A program made the translations under genes and the position numbers. Shown here in pieces: positions 52,278 through 60,740 of a stretch of DNA of 64,000 nucleotides. The notes below the pieces were generated by a model. It had not been told where the DNA came from. It did no database searches and saw only the letters and a program-made list of their open reading frames with translations. This DNA is from a bacterium (GTDB lineage: Bacteria; Bdellovibrionota; UBA1018). The DNA lies in contig JAIEMT010000009.1 of the NCBI GenBank assembly GCA_019751945.1, positions 30,953-94,952 of the forward strand, read 5' to 3'. The first letter of the stretch is position 1; each line of letters opens with the position of its first letter.

Positions 52278-53208
52278 ATCCGTTTACCTTCTTTGGAACG
52301 ATGGCAAAAAAGCTTTTGAAGCAGGGGACTATCTCAAGGCCATTCAGAGTTTAGAACCCATCGTTCAAAAACATCCTGCCGAAAAAGACTATTCTCTCGC
52401 CCATTTCTATTTGGGCGTGGCGTACCTAAAAACTAGCCAGTTCAAAAAAGCGAAGGACCCGCTTCGCTACTATGCAAACTCCACCGGGAACACCTTGGAA
52501 TCCGTGAAAGCTCGTCTCTTCTTGATTCGTACTTACATCGAGCTTCAGGATTTTCATGCTGCAGATCTGACGTTGATTGAAATTTTTAAACGTAAGAATG
52601 AACCTCGTACCCCTTTAGAAATGCAGAACGAAGCGTATATTTTGAAAGCGCGAAGCTTGCTCGGACTCAACAAGGACTCCAAGGCGTCGCAGGTTCTAGA
52701 TTCCATCAAACCCGACCTCAAACGCATGGGAAAACGACACCCGTCCGGTCCTACCCTTTACGGAGAATTGCATTGGTTAGAGCTAAAAATTCAATCGCGA
52801 GAATGTGCTCGAATTGTCGGGAAGAAAAAACTCGATGAAGGCCAGACTCGTCAGCTCATGAGCCGCAGAGGCACCTGCTTACTCGAAGCAGCTCTCGACT
52901 ATAAAGAAGAGCTCGATACTGGCACTGATTCCTGGATCAAAGAAGCAGCGGACGAACTCATTCGAGGTTTCGATTCCTATTCACAAGCCTGCACAACACC
53001 GCCACCAGCCGTTGGAAAGCGAACTGCCGTAGAACTAAAACGCTACAACGAAGAACTTGTTTTCTATCTTAAAAAAGATTGCCGAGAAAAATACACCAAA
53101 GCTTTAGAAATCCTTTATAACTGGCGGCCCGGTGCCAGAGAAACAGCTGCTCAATCTATCGACGTGGTGACTGAGTCGCTGACAAAAATGAAGGATCGAC
53201 TTCTGTGA
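52177..53208 (+). CDS. Secreted TPR protein
   Basis: The 343-residue product (ATG 52177, GGAGG about 11 bases upstream) has a signal peptide (LKTFCTLLLLSVALPAKA). TPR-like helices (GKKAFEAGDYLKAIQSLEP, AHFYLGVAYLKTSQFKKA) and a helical C-terminus with four cysteines follow. It begins about 100 bp inside the second ATPase gene in a different frame, and its stop overlaps gshA, so all four genes form one transcript. The function is unknown. The long overlap makes the exact start uncertain. Confidence 0.7.
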   Translation: MKNCLNLLATSTRLKTFCTLLLLSVALPAKAAPESVYLLWNDGKKAFEAGDYLKAIQSLEPIVQKHPAEKDYSLAHFYLGVAYLKTSQFKKAKDPLRYYANSTGNTLESVKARLFLIRTYIELQDFHAADLTLIEIFKRKNEPRTPLEMQNEAYILKARSLLGLNKDSKASQVLDSIKPDLKRMGKRHPSGPTLYGELHWLELKIQSRECARIVGKKKLDEGQTRQLMSRRGTCLLEAALDYKEELDTGTDSWIKEAADELIRGFDSYSQACTTPPPAVGKRTAVELKRYNEELVFYLKKDCREKYTKALEILYNWRPGARETAAQSIDVVTESLTKMKDRLL

Positions 53209-54512
53209 GTGCTGCAAAATTTAAATCACCGCTGAAATCTCAGCTGGCCGATCTCATTCAAGCAAACCGAAAAAAACTTTGGGATTGGCACATGAGCCAT
53301 GCCGAAAAAGTGAGCGCTCCGTTTTACTGCTCAGTGGATTTGCGAGACTCCGGTTTCAAAATAGCCCCCGTAGATAGCAACCTCTTTCCGGGCGGCTTCA
53401 ACAACATCTGCCACGAGGACGTAAAAACCTCGATGCCCATTTTTCGAGCACACATCGAAGCAGAAATGTCTCAGCTCAACCTTCAGCGGCCCACTCGGAT
53501 CTTGGTTGTTCCGGAATCGCATACCAACAATAAATATTACATCGAAAATCTGTACTACCTGACCAACATCCTGAAGGGTGCGGGATTTGAAGTTGCACTG
53601 GGATGGTACGGTTCGTTATCCGAAGGCGTCTCGCAAGAAATCGAGCTCGTTGCAGAATCCGGAAATAAGCTCAAGGCCTATCCGATGGTCGTAAAAAATA
53701 AGCGCGCCCAAATTGAGATCGCTGGAAAAACTTTCGACCCGGAAATGCTGATCTTGAACAACGACTTTTCAGGCGGCTATCCGAAGATGCTCGATGGCCT
53801 GGAACAACCCGTCTTCCCAAGTCACAGTCTGGGTTGGCACTCCCGAAAAAAGAGCCGGCACTTCTATCATTATAATCGCTTAGCAGGAGAGTTCGCGTCG
53901 ATTGTCGGAATGGACCCCTGGGCCATCCAGGTGGAAACAGACGAAGTCACACCGGTAAATTTTAATGAAGAAATAGGCATCGACCAAGTGACTGAAAAAG
54001 TAGGCAACATTCTCGAGCACACTCGAAAAGAATATGCCCAGAGAAAAATCGAACAGCCGCCCTTTGTTTTTGTGAAAAACAATTCCGGTACCTACGGAAT
54101 GGGAATCATGATGGTTCACTCGGCTGACGAACTCAAAAAAATGAATCGTCGCACCAAGAACAAGATGAGCGTCGGAAAGAATCGTCAAGACATTGGAAGC
54201 GTTGCTATTCAAGAAGGCATCCCCACCTCCACGATTGTCGACAAGCATGCTGCAGAGCCCGTCATCTACCTGGTGGGTTGCGAATTAATCGGGGGCTTCC
54301 TTCGAACGAACACGGCAAAAGGGGTGGAAGAAAACCTGAACTCCGAAGGCATGGTGTTCCGAAAACTTTGTATGTCCGACCTTCGCGATCCCGTTCAAGA
54401 GGAACGCCCCACCGCTGGAGATTGTGTTCTGGAACTCGTCTATGGGTCGATCGCCCGACTCTCGGCGCTGGCCACTGGCTACGAACTCCTAGAGGCCAAA
54501 ACCCCTCGTTAA
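53205..54512 (+). CDS. gshA: Glutamate--cysteine ligase, proteobacterial short type
   Basis: It makes gamma-glutamylcysteine, the first step to glutathione. The 435-residue protein fits the GshA family first described in acidithiobacilli (recognised from memory) rather than the E. coli type. Regions include LRDSGFKIAPVDSNLFPGGF, NNDFSGGYP and FVFVKNNSGTYGMG. The start is GTG 53205, overlapping the previous stop. It lies directly upstream of the cysteine-forming transsulfuration genes. No gshB is in the window. Confidence 0.85.
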   Translation: MSAAKFKSPLKSQLADLIQANRKKLWDWHMSHAEKVSAPFYCSVDLRDSGFKIAPVDSNLFPGGFNNICHEDVKTSMPIFRAHIEAEMSQLNLQRPTRILVVPESHTNNKYYIENLYYLTNILKGAGFEVALGWYGSLSEGVSQEIELVAESGNKLKAYPMVVKNKRAQIEIAGKTFDPEMLILNNDFSGGYPKMLDGLEQPVFPSHSLGWHSRKKSRHFYHYNRLAGEFASIVGMDPWAIQVETDEVTPVNFNEEIGIDQVTEKVGNILEHTRKEYAQRKIEQPPFVFVKNNSGTYGMGIMMVHSADELKKMNRRTKNKMSVGKNRQDIGSVAIQEGIPTSTIVDKHAAEPVIYLVGCELIGGFLRTNTAKGVEENLNSEGMVFRKLCMSDLRDPVQEERPTAGDCVLELVYGSIARLSALATGYELLEAKTPR

Positions 54513-54555
54513 GAAAGCCTGACGAAGGCTGTTGCAATTCGCCTTTAGGGCCGAT

Positions 54556-55956
54556 ATGCCTGTCTCCATGTTGCAAGAAAATGTCCTCAAAGTGATTGGA
54601 AACACTCCGATTGTTCGCCTTAACCGTGTTGTTCCGACCGGTGGTCCGAACTTCTTCGCAAAATTAGAATTCATGAATCCAGGAGGTTCGATCAAAGATC
54701 GAATTGGTTACTGGATGATCGAGGATGCTGAAAAAAAAGGACAACTCAAGCCCGGTGGAACGGTCGTGGAATGCACGAGCGGAAACACGGGTGTGGGATT
54801 GGCCATTGCAGCTGCCATCAAGGGTTACAAATGTGTCTTTGTACTTCCCGACAAAATGTCGACCGAGAAAATTCGCAACTTGCGCGCATTCGGAGCTCGC
54901 GTCGTGGTGACTCCCACTGCAGTTGAACCCGATGATCCGCGCAGCTATTATTCGGTCGCAAGACAGATTGCCCGCGAAACTCCGAACTCGGTTCACCTCA
55001 ATCAGTATGACAACCCGTCCAATGTGGAAGCACACCATGCGCTGACGGGACCAGAAATTTTGAAACAAATGCCCGAGATCGATGCTTTCGTCGCCGGCAT
55101 TGGAACCGGTGGCACTCTCTGCGGTGTTGGAAAATATTTGAAAGAGAAAAAACCTTCGGCTCAAGTCGTGGCTGTTGACCCCGTGGGTTCCATCGTCACT
55201 GAGTACTTTAAAACCGGAAACATCAAAACTGCTCCGAAGACCTACAAGATTGAAGGTATTGGTGAAGATTTCATTCCCAAGAATTACAACTTCAAAGTCA
55301 TCGACGACATGGTTCAAGTCGAAGACAAGGAATCGTTTTTAATGACCCGTGACCTCCTTCAAAAGGAAGGCTTGTACACTGGCATTTCTTCGGGCTCGGC
55401 CGTTTGCGGAGCCATTCGTTGGGCAAAAACCCAAGGCGACAAACTGAAGGGCAAAAACATTCTCATCATTCTTCCGGATAGCGGGAATCGCTACCTGTCG
55501 AAAGTTTATGATGACGATTGGATGCGTGAAGCAGGCTTTTTGGACCGCCCCTCGATGGGAACAGTCGCAGACCTTCTGCATGCTACACGCTCAAAGCTCG
55601 GCGGAATTGTGATGGCCAAGCAAAGCGACAAGCTCTCTTCCATCATCGAAATTCTCCGCGACAAAGGTATCAGCCAGATGCCGGTGGTCGACGAGAAGGG
55701 CTGGATTAAAGGAGTGGTCACCGAGTCGGCCATTCTCTCAGCTCTTTACGAAGGCCGCGCGAAACCCTCGGACCTCGTTGAGCGCTTAGTCGATGCTGCA
55801 GTGGAATTTGTAGGCATGAGCGATTCGATTGAAAAAGTTTCCAAACTCGTCACCGCTGGCAAAGTCCCACTGGTCAGCGATCCGGATAAGAGCGGACAAC
55901 TCCTCGGCATCATCACCAAGATTGATCTCCTCACTTACTTAGGAAATAAAACATGA
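54556..55956 (+). CDS. cbs: Cystathionine beta-synthase with CBS-domain pair
   Basis: The enzyme condenses homocysteine and serine. ATG 54556 with AGGG six bases upstream gives 466 residues. The PLP lysine is about K47 in GGSIKDRI, and the SGNTG and GTGGT loops are present. Residues about 335-455 form two CBS domains (VMAKQSDKLSSIIEILRDKG, ISQMPVVDEKGW, GQLLGIITKIDLL), which bind adenosyl ligands such as S-adenosylmethionine in some family members. Cysteine synthase is an alternative, but the CBS pair and the downstream gamma-lyase favour cystathionine synthesis. Its stop overlaps the next start. Confidence 0.9.
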   Translation: MPVSMLQENVLKVIGNTPIVRLNRVVPTGGPNFFAKLEFMNPGGSIKDRIGYWMIEDAEKKGQLKPGGTVVECTSGNTGVGLAIAAAIKGYKCVFVLPDKMSTEKIRNLRAFGARVVVTPTAVEPDDPRSYYSVARQIARETPNSVHLNQYDNPSNVEAHHALTGPEILKQMPEIDAFVAGIGTGGTLCGVGKYLKEKKPSAQVVAVDPVGSIVTEYFKTGNIKTAPKTYKIEGIGEDFIPKNYNFKVIDDMVQVEDKESFLMTRDLLQKEGLYTGISSGSAVCGAIRWAKTQGDKLKGKNILIILPDSGNRYLSKVYDDDWMREAGFLDRPSMGTVADLLHATRSKLGGIVMAKQSDKLSSIIEILRDKGISQMPVVDEKGWIKGVVTESAILSALYEGRAKPSDLVERLVDAAVEFVGMSDSIEKVSKLVTAGKVPLVSDPDKSGQLLGIITKIDLLTYLGNKT

Positions 55957-57110
55957 CGACAAAATCTGATGTAGGCTTTGGCACTCTCGCGATTCACGCT
56001 GGTCAACCGGCAGATCCCACCACGGGCGCAGTAATGGTCCCCATTTATCAGACCAGCACTTATGCTCAAGAATCGCCCGGCAAGCACAAGGGCTATGAAT
56101 ATTCGCGCACGGACAATCCGACACGTACGGCGTACCAAAACTGTGTTGCTGCTCTCGAAGGCGGAAAACATGCTCTGGCTTTCGCTTCCGGTTTGGCCTG
56201 CACTGGGAGCATCACACAGGCCCTTTTAAAAAAGGGCGACCATGTGGTTTGCTGCGACGACGTGTATGGCGGCACCTTCCGAATTTTTGACAAAGTTTTT
56301 ACTCGCCTCGGAATTGAATTTACCTTTGTCGACCTTTCGGATTTGAAAAAAGCTGAAGCGGCTTTCAAACCCAATACTAAAATGATTTGGATCGAAAGCC
56401 CCACCAATCCGATGCTGAAAGTTCTCGACATCGTGGCACTGACTTCCATGGCGAAGAAAAAGGGCGCGATCTCGGTGGTCGACAATACTTTCATGAGCTC
56501 CTACTTTCAGAAGCCGTTGCAGCTGGGGGCAAACATCGTCATGCACAGTGTGACGAAGTACATGAACGGCCACAGTGATGTGGTGGGCGGAATCATGATC
56601 ACCGACGATCCCAGTATTTATAAAGAAGTGAAGTTTGTTCAAAATGCCTGCGGTGCTGTCCCAGCTCCGATGGATTGTTTCTTGGTGATGCGCGGTTTAA
56701 AAACTCTCCACGTTCGAATGGAGCGGCACGCTCAGAACGCGATGGAGATAGCTCGCTTCTTAGAGAAACATTCCAAAGTGGAGAAAGTGATTTACCCCGG
56801 GTTGGAATCGCACCCACAACACTCCATTGCTCGAAAGCAGATGACGGGATTTGGTGGGATGATCACTTTTTTCATCAAAGGTGGTTTACCGGAGGCTCGT
56901 CGTTTCTTGGAACGCGTGAAGGTCTTCGCGCTTGCTGAAAGTCTGGGCGGCGTGGAATCGTTGATCGAGCACCCGGCCATCATGACCCACGCAAGCGTGC
57001 CCGCCGAGAACCGAAAGGAACTCGGTATACTTGACAACTTAATTCGGGTTAGTTGTGGCATTGAGGACGTCCAGGATCTAAAGGCCGACCTCGACCAGGC
57101 CCTGGGGTGA
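55953..57110 (+). CDS. Cystathionine gamma-lyase / gamma-synthase family PLP enzyme
   Basis: With the preceding cystathionine beta-synthase it would complete reverse transsulfuration (homocysteine to cysteine). The 385-residue protein is of usual length, with PLP lysine K202 in SVTKYMNGHSD, the YSRTDNPTR motif at 50-58 and CDDVYGGTFR. Gamma-lyase, gamma-synthase and beta-lyase are hard to separate by sequence. The 4-bp overlap with the beta-synthase gene and the nearby gshA favour gamma-lyase making cysteine for gamma-glutamylcysteine. Confidence 0.88.
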   Translation: MTTKSDVGFGTLAIHAGQPADPTTGAVMVPIYQTSTYAQESPGKHKGYEYSRTDNPTRTAYQNCVAALEGGKHALAFASGLACTGSITQALLKKGDHVVCCDDVYGGTFRIFDKVFTRLGIEFTFVDLSDLKKAEAAFKPNTKMIWIESPTNPMLKVLDIVALTSMAKKKGAISVVDNTFMSSYFQKPLQLGANIVMHSVTKYMNGHSDVVGGIMITDDPSIYKEVKFVQNACGAVPAPMDCFLVMRGLKTLHVRMERHAQNAMEIARFLEKHSKVEKVIYPGLESHPQHSIARKQMTGFGGMITFFIKGGLPEARRFLERVKVFALAESLGGVESLIEHPAIMTHASVPAENRKELGILDNLIRVSCGIEDVQDLKADLDQALG

Positions 57111-57216
57111 TTTTCCTTGCCCTGAATGGGGTTTTCTTCTAACAATTAGTCTCTATGAAAAAATTGCGCCGGCTGCTCAAGCAGCTCCTCAAATCCAACT
57201 CTCGTCTCGCGCTCGC

Positions 57217-58368
57217 CTAGGCTAAACGCAAGAATTTTGCGTCGATGTCGATGACAGCGCAGGTGCAGTCCTGTTCAGGCATGTCATCATCTGAAGTAAA
57301 CTTCGATTTCAATTTAAAGACTAACTCATTCAAAGTCGTATTCGCATCTGCAGATCGCTTCTGATCTAAGAGCTCGTTTAACTTTTTGCTCGAGTCGACA
57401 CCTTGTAGGAAACCATCGGAAATAATCACGAGTCGATCTCCCGGGGCGAGCTTTGCTTCTCCTTCGGCGCGAGAATCGGGAAGTCCTTTTGAACGACTCA
57501 ACACTTCGCCCTGAGCCTTGAGCAGCTGAAAGCCATTCCCACTCTTGGCGTGATAGATCAGGGAATTTCCAAAGTGCGTGTAGGTAAACTTCAAATCCTT
57601 GCGCGAAATCAATCCGTAAAAAAGAGAGAGGTAGTCCTTGTCACTTAAGGCCATGGCGACATCTTCAAAAAAACTGCGCGTCGTATCGTAACTCGACCGA
57701 GCCTGATCAATGGTGAGTTTGTTGGCTACACGAACGAGACTGGATAACACCGCGCTGGAAAGCCCGTAGCTTGAAGAATCGGAAAGCAAAAGTGAGATGC
57801 AGTTCCCGTCGCGAGACTCCGCGAGGTCGAGATGATCTCCTCCCGATTTCAATCCCGCCAGATAGCGCTGCTGAACCTTGAATCCCTTCACTTCTGGAAA
57901 ACGATGTGGAAGCTTTGCCTTCTGAAGTCTTTCGGCCAGCTTAAGATCGTCGTGCAAGCGCTCAATCAATCCCGCAAACGAAGCGTTCAGTCGCGAGACT
58001 TCATCCCAAGCTAAAATCTGATGGTAATGACGAAGCTTAGAAAGAACTTCCACTTGGCGAAAGGGAGATACCAAGACGTCATCTACCCAATGTTTCTTCA
58101 ACGCCTGCGGAATGGATTGACCTTCTTTTACGAGCAAAAACACTGCTCTTCTACGCCGATCCAACTCTTGCAAGGTTTGTTCGAGATTAGAAATTTCCGC
58201 GTCGACAAACAGAACCTGACCCAACTCCTGTTTCGAGGCAACGCCATTCGAACTTGCAGCAGTAATCTGATACTGACCCACTTCTTCGGATTGAAGCGCT
58301 GTCTTGAGTTGTTGAGCCCAAGTATTTTCTTTTTCTGGAGAGCTGGACAAGACTGTAAGCTGAATCAC
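57217..58368 (-). CDS. PP2C/SpoIIE-type phosphatase with pseudo-receiver N-terminus
   Basis: The 383-residue protein (GTG 58368) has a receiver-like N-terminal domain (residues 1-120) that lacks the acidic pair after strand 1 and has VSPF where receivers have xKPF, so it is probably not phosphorylated normally. A short coiled linker (ERLHDDLKLAERLQKAKLP) leads to an RsbU/SpoIIE domain with GGDHLD at 176-181, LVIISDGFLQG and a C-terminal Asp-rich motif, enough for metal binding. It probably dephosphorylates an anti-sigma antagonist or STAS protein; a STAS-like gene lies 4 kb away. It follows the outer-membrane gene by 18 bp. Confidence 0.8.
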   Translation of the reverse strand: MIQLTVLSSSPEKENTWAQQLKTALQSEEVGQYQITAASSNGVASKQELGQVLFVDAEISNLEQTLQELDRRRRAVFLLVKEGQSIPQALKKHWVDDVLVSPFRQVEVLSKLRHYHQILAWDEVSRLNASFAGLIERLHDDLKLAERLQKAKLPHRFPEVKGFKVQQRYLAGLKSGGDHLDLAESRDGNCISLLLSDSSSYGLSSAVLSSLVRVANKLTIDQARSSYDTTRSFFEDVAMALSDKDYLSLFYGLISRKDLKFTYTHFGNSLIYHAKSGNGFQLLKAQGEVLSRSKGLPDSRAEGEAKLAPGDRLVIISDGFLQGVDSSKKLNELLDQKRSADANTTLNELVFKLKSKFTSDDDMPEQDCTCAVIDIDAKFLRLA

Positions 58369-58386
58369 GTGCCACCGTTGTTTAGT

Positions 58387-59487
58387 TTAAAAAACCCGAA
58401 GTTGGTAATTAAAAATAAACTTCTCATTCTGATTTGCGTGCCAGGAAGTCCCTAACTCTTCACTGTACCAAGAGATAGAAAATTCTCCACGCTTGCTCTT
58501 CAATCCTATACCCGCTGAAGGATAGCCACTTCCGAAACCACCGCGAATATTGAAATAGTCTTTGATGACGATTTCCAATCCCGCGGTCATTCGAACTAAG
58601 AAAGGAGTCCCTGAAGCATTTGTCAGATCGCGCATCTGCACAATCCAATTAAAATAGGCGCCCTGAGCAATTCGCGGTTGAATGCTGAAAGAAGCGTCGA
58701 TGCTCATCGGATCATCTGCCGGAGGGCCGCTTGTGTTCTTTGCCACGCTAAAAAGCGTCGACGTGGTGTAATGCGCTCCTGCCACGTTTCGTGCAACCAC
58801 GTTCAAAGAGGGCAGATATTCAAACGGCAGAGTAAACGCTAAACCGAAATTGTGTGAAAAAGCAGATCCCTGCGCCAATCCCTCGAGCCAACCCATCGGT
58901 GAAGCCGACTGAGCCACCGTCAAATCTCCAGAGGCCTTGTTCACCCACTGAAGGCTATAGCCCAAGCGTAAAACCCCTGATGCTAATCGAAGGCCGGTCG
59001 CAACGGTGGGAATGAACTGATAGAGAGCGCGGTAGTTGATGTTAGTTCCGACTGCCTGCGCCATAAGAGAAGACTGGGCCAAAAAGCCAAAAGCAAATCC
59101 CCGGGTGGCAAAGCTAGGAAGAAGGCTGGCACCCACCCCCGGTCGATTCGCGGGGTAGTTCATGAGGGTGCCCGCGTAGCCGTCCAGGCCGGTGACCTTC
59201 AGGAAGTTGCGGTCAATAGAGTTAATGTAACCGGAGTTGACATCCAGACTGAGGTTCAGAGGCTCGACAACGGTCTTTCGAATCTTACCGACGTTTGCGG
59301 GGTTATAGAAAAGGGCTGCTGCGGCGTCTTCTCCCAAGGGGAGGTAAGAATCGCCTAGGGCTGCGGCACGAGCTGCCGTGTAACGAGACCCTGGAACGGA
59401 ATCAAAACGGGCCCAAGCGGGTGCACTGGCAATGCCCGTTGCCAACAAAAACCCTAAGAATAACGAATAGCTTGGATTCCTTTCCAC
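58387..59487 (-). CDS. Outer-membrane beta-barrel protein
   Basis: The 366-residue product (GTG 59487, TAGGAG five bases upstream) has a signal peptide (LFLGFLLATGIASAPAWA) and a Gly-rich start with DAAAALFYNPAN, common in FadL/PorV-like barrels. Amphipathic strands run to a C-terminal LRVF. It may be a transporter or surface scaffold protein. A probable sigma-28 promoter lies just upstream, and the PP2C phosphatase follows in the same transcript, so the pair may be in the motility regulon. Confidence 0.75.
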   Translation of the reverse strand: MERNPSYSLFLGFLLATGIASAPAWARFDSVPGSRYTAARAAALGDSYLPLGEDAAAALFYNPANVGKIRKTVVEPLNLSLDVNSGYINSIDRNFLKVTGLDGYAGTLMNYPANRPGVGASLLPSFATRGFAFGFLAQSSLMAQAVGTNINYRALYQFIPTVATGLRLASGVLRLGYSLQWVNKASGDLTVAQSASPMGWLEGLAQGSAFSHNFGLAFTLPFEYLPSLNVVARNVAGAHYTTSTLFSVAKNTSGPPADDPMSIDASFSIQPRIAQGAYFNWIVQMRDLTNASGTPFLVRMTAGLEIVIKDYFNIRGGFGSGYPSAGIGLKSKRGEFSISWYSEELGTSWHANQNEKFIFNYQLRVF

Positions 59488-59504
59488 ATTCGCTCCTACC
59501 TAAC

Positions 59505-59531
59505 TTATCGGCTTTATGTGGAAAAACCAAA
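59505..59531 (-). promoter_or_regulatory. Probable sigma-28 promoter of the outer-membrane/phosphatase operon
   Basis: On the minus strand TTTGGTTT, 11 bases and GCCGATAA. The -10 matches the consensus at all eight positions, the spacing is correct and the -35 matches five of eight. The predicted start is about 59,498, just before TAGGAG and GTG 59487. Confidence 0.6.
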
Positions 59532-59545
59532 GGGGGCGGGGGGTA

Positions 59546-59575
59546 TTGAAAAGGACACACCCCTCATTATATACT
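59546..59575 (+). promoter_or_regulatory. Sigma-70-type promoter of the HD-GYP gene
   Basis: TTGAAA and TATACT, each five of six to consensus, with an 18-base spacer. The leader to ATG 59685 would be about 100 nt. Confidence 0.45.
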
Positions 59576-59684
59576 TAAATAGTCGGATATTCGTACAGGG
59601 TGGGCAAAAACTTCTTAATTCGCAAGGGATACTGTCCGAAAAGGTTCTGAGGACGTTCGTTTAAGTATCGCAACGGGGAGCGAA

Positions 59685-60332
59685 ATGGCATCGAATGACA
59701 TCCCAGATTGGGCATACGCAGTAGCAAAAGCATTGCTGGCTACTGTTCGCCAACGAGACCCCTACACCTACGGTCACTGCCGTCGTGTAGGCCGACACGC
59801 ACGCCTCCTGGCTCAAGCAGCAGGCCTTCCTGAAAACGAACAACGCAGCGTCGAGCTAGCCAGCATCTTTCACGATTTAGGAAAGATCGCGATTCCGGAT
59901 TCGATTCTTTTAAAGCCGGGCCGCCTGACGGAAAAAGAAGAAGCCTTGATGCGTGAACACCCCACAAAGAGTGTCGAGATCATTTCTCCGCTCGCAAGCA
60001 TTCCCATTTTCAAATCGACCATTCCAGGAATTCAATTTCACCACGAAAGAATCGACGGCGCGGGCTACCCCTCCGGGATCAAGGGCGAGCAAATTCCGCT
60101 GCATGCGCGAATCATTCTCATCGCCGATACTTTCGACGCCATGACCACTACCCGTCCTTACCGCAAGGGACTTCCACACGAGATCGCTTACAAAGAGTTG
60201 AAGCAATTCTCAAATCGTCAGTTTGATGCGCAATTGGTGAAGGTGTTCTTGCAGGCTCACCCAGGCTGGGGAGAGCTCGAAGAAGAAATCACTGAAGAAT
60301 TTGTCCGTGCACATTTCCCAAAAGCAGCTTAG
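59685..60332 (+). CDS. HD-GYP domain protein
   Basis: The 215-residue protein is almost only an HD-GYP domain, the family of cyclic-di-GMP phosphodiesterases. Motifs: HCRRVGRHA near 31, HD at 63-64 (FHDLGKIAIPD), HHERIDGAGYP at 119-129 with GYP at 127-129, and DTFDAMTTTRPYR. No sensor or receiver domain is attached. GGGGAG is 4 bases upstream. Its 3' end is duplicated in inverted form in the following intergenic region. Confidence 0.9.
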   Translation: MASNDIPDWAYAVAKALLATVRQRDPYTYGHCRRVGRHARLLAQAAGLPENEQRSVELASIFHDLGKIAIPDSILLKPGRLTEKEEALMREHPTKSVEIISPLASIPIFKSTIPGIQFHHERIDGAGYPSGIKGEQIPLHARIILIADTFDAMTTTRPYRKGLPHEIAYKELKQFSNRQFDAQLVKVFLQAHPGWGELEEEITEEFVRAHFPKAA

Positions 60333-60333
60333 A

Positions 60334-60460
60334 CCTCTCTCTCCTTCATTTCTCTTTTTCTAAACCGCGTCGGGGCGAGCATCCATGCTCCTTGGTCCCC
60401 GCATCCTGCGGGGCCCTTTTACGCCGCGGTTTAGAAAAAGAGAAATGAAGGAGAGAGAGG
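60334..60460 (+). repeat. Long inverted repeat 1 (36-bp perfect arms, 55-nt loop)
   Basis: The left arm is 60,334-60,369 and the right arm 60,425-60,460, fully complementary over 36 bp. The loop (60,370-60,424) is 55 nt and contains two small hairpins: GAGCAT/ATGCTC (60,377-60,390) and CCCCGCA/TGCGGGG (60,397-60,413). The arm begins one base after the HD-GYP stop. Outside the right arm, an inverted copy of the HD-GYP gene end continues to about 60,526. Confidence 0.95.
60397..60420 (+). terminator. Terminator inside the loop of inverted repeat 1
   Basis: CCCCGCA-TCC-TGCGGGG, a 7-bp GC-rich stem with a 3-nt loop, followed by CCC and TTTT. It would end the HD-GYP transcript within the larger structure. 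Confidence 0.6.
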
Positions 60461-60526
60461 CCTAACCACGCTTTGCGACGCGCGTACGGACAAATTCTTC
60501 GGTGATCTCTCCTTCGCGCGCTCGCC
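60461..60526 (-). pseudogene. Inverted, decayed copy of the HD-GYP gene 3' end
   Basis: Read on the minus strand, this 66-bp stretch aligns without gaps to the last codons of the HD-GYP gene (48/66 identical). It still encodes GEITEEFVRT and a TAG stop; the intact gene reads EEITEEFVRA. It is a gene-tail fragment with no start, not a functional gene. Confidence 0.75.
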
Positions 60527-60540
60527 CACAAAACGCCGGG

Positions 60541-60572
60541 GCATCCTAAAGCTTTCCAATCTGGGCTAGCTG
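60541..60572 (+). pseudogene. Inverted copy of the HDOD gene 3' end
   Basis: Read on the plus strand, this 32-bp stretch matches the last codons of the HDOD gene (positions 60,738-60,769 read in reverse complement) at all but one internal base plus the last. It encodes ILKLSNLG and a TAG stop. A weaker similarity extends about 20 bp further left. Confidence 0.75.
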
Positions 60573-60585
60573 CTCCTACAAAGTG

Positions 60586-60724
60586 TTGAGGGCTCTGGGG
60601 GACTTCCTTTATTTCACTCCCTAGCAGACCTAAAAGAGCCGACCACGAAGGGAGGCGATAGGAGCAGGGATGCTTGCCTGGGCTGCTAGGGAGTGAAATA
60701 AAGGAAGTCCCCCAGAGCCCTCAA
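60586..60724 (-). repeat. Long inverted repeat 2 (42-bp perfect arms, 55-nt loop)
   Basis: The left arm is 60,586-60,627 and the right arm 60,683-60,724, fully complementary over 42 bp. The loop (60,628-60,682) is 55 nt, the same length as in repeat 1. Its reverse complement matches that loop at 36 of 55 positions without gaps, including the block AGCATCC-x-TGCTCCT and CTTTTA. With the HDOD-tail copies outside (60,541-60,572 and 60,738-60,769) the full structure spans about 230 bp. Confidence 0.95.
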
Positions 60725-60740
60725 TGGTTTAGGAATTCAG

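Noticed and set aside
57155..57220. 21-codon frame starting MKKLRRLLKQLL between the gamma-lyase and the PP2C phosphatase
   Set aside because: There is no ribosome site, it overlaps the stop of the opposite gene, and such a short Leu/Lys-rich frame is expected by chance.
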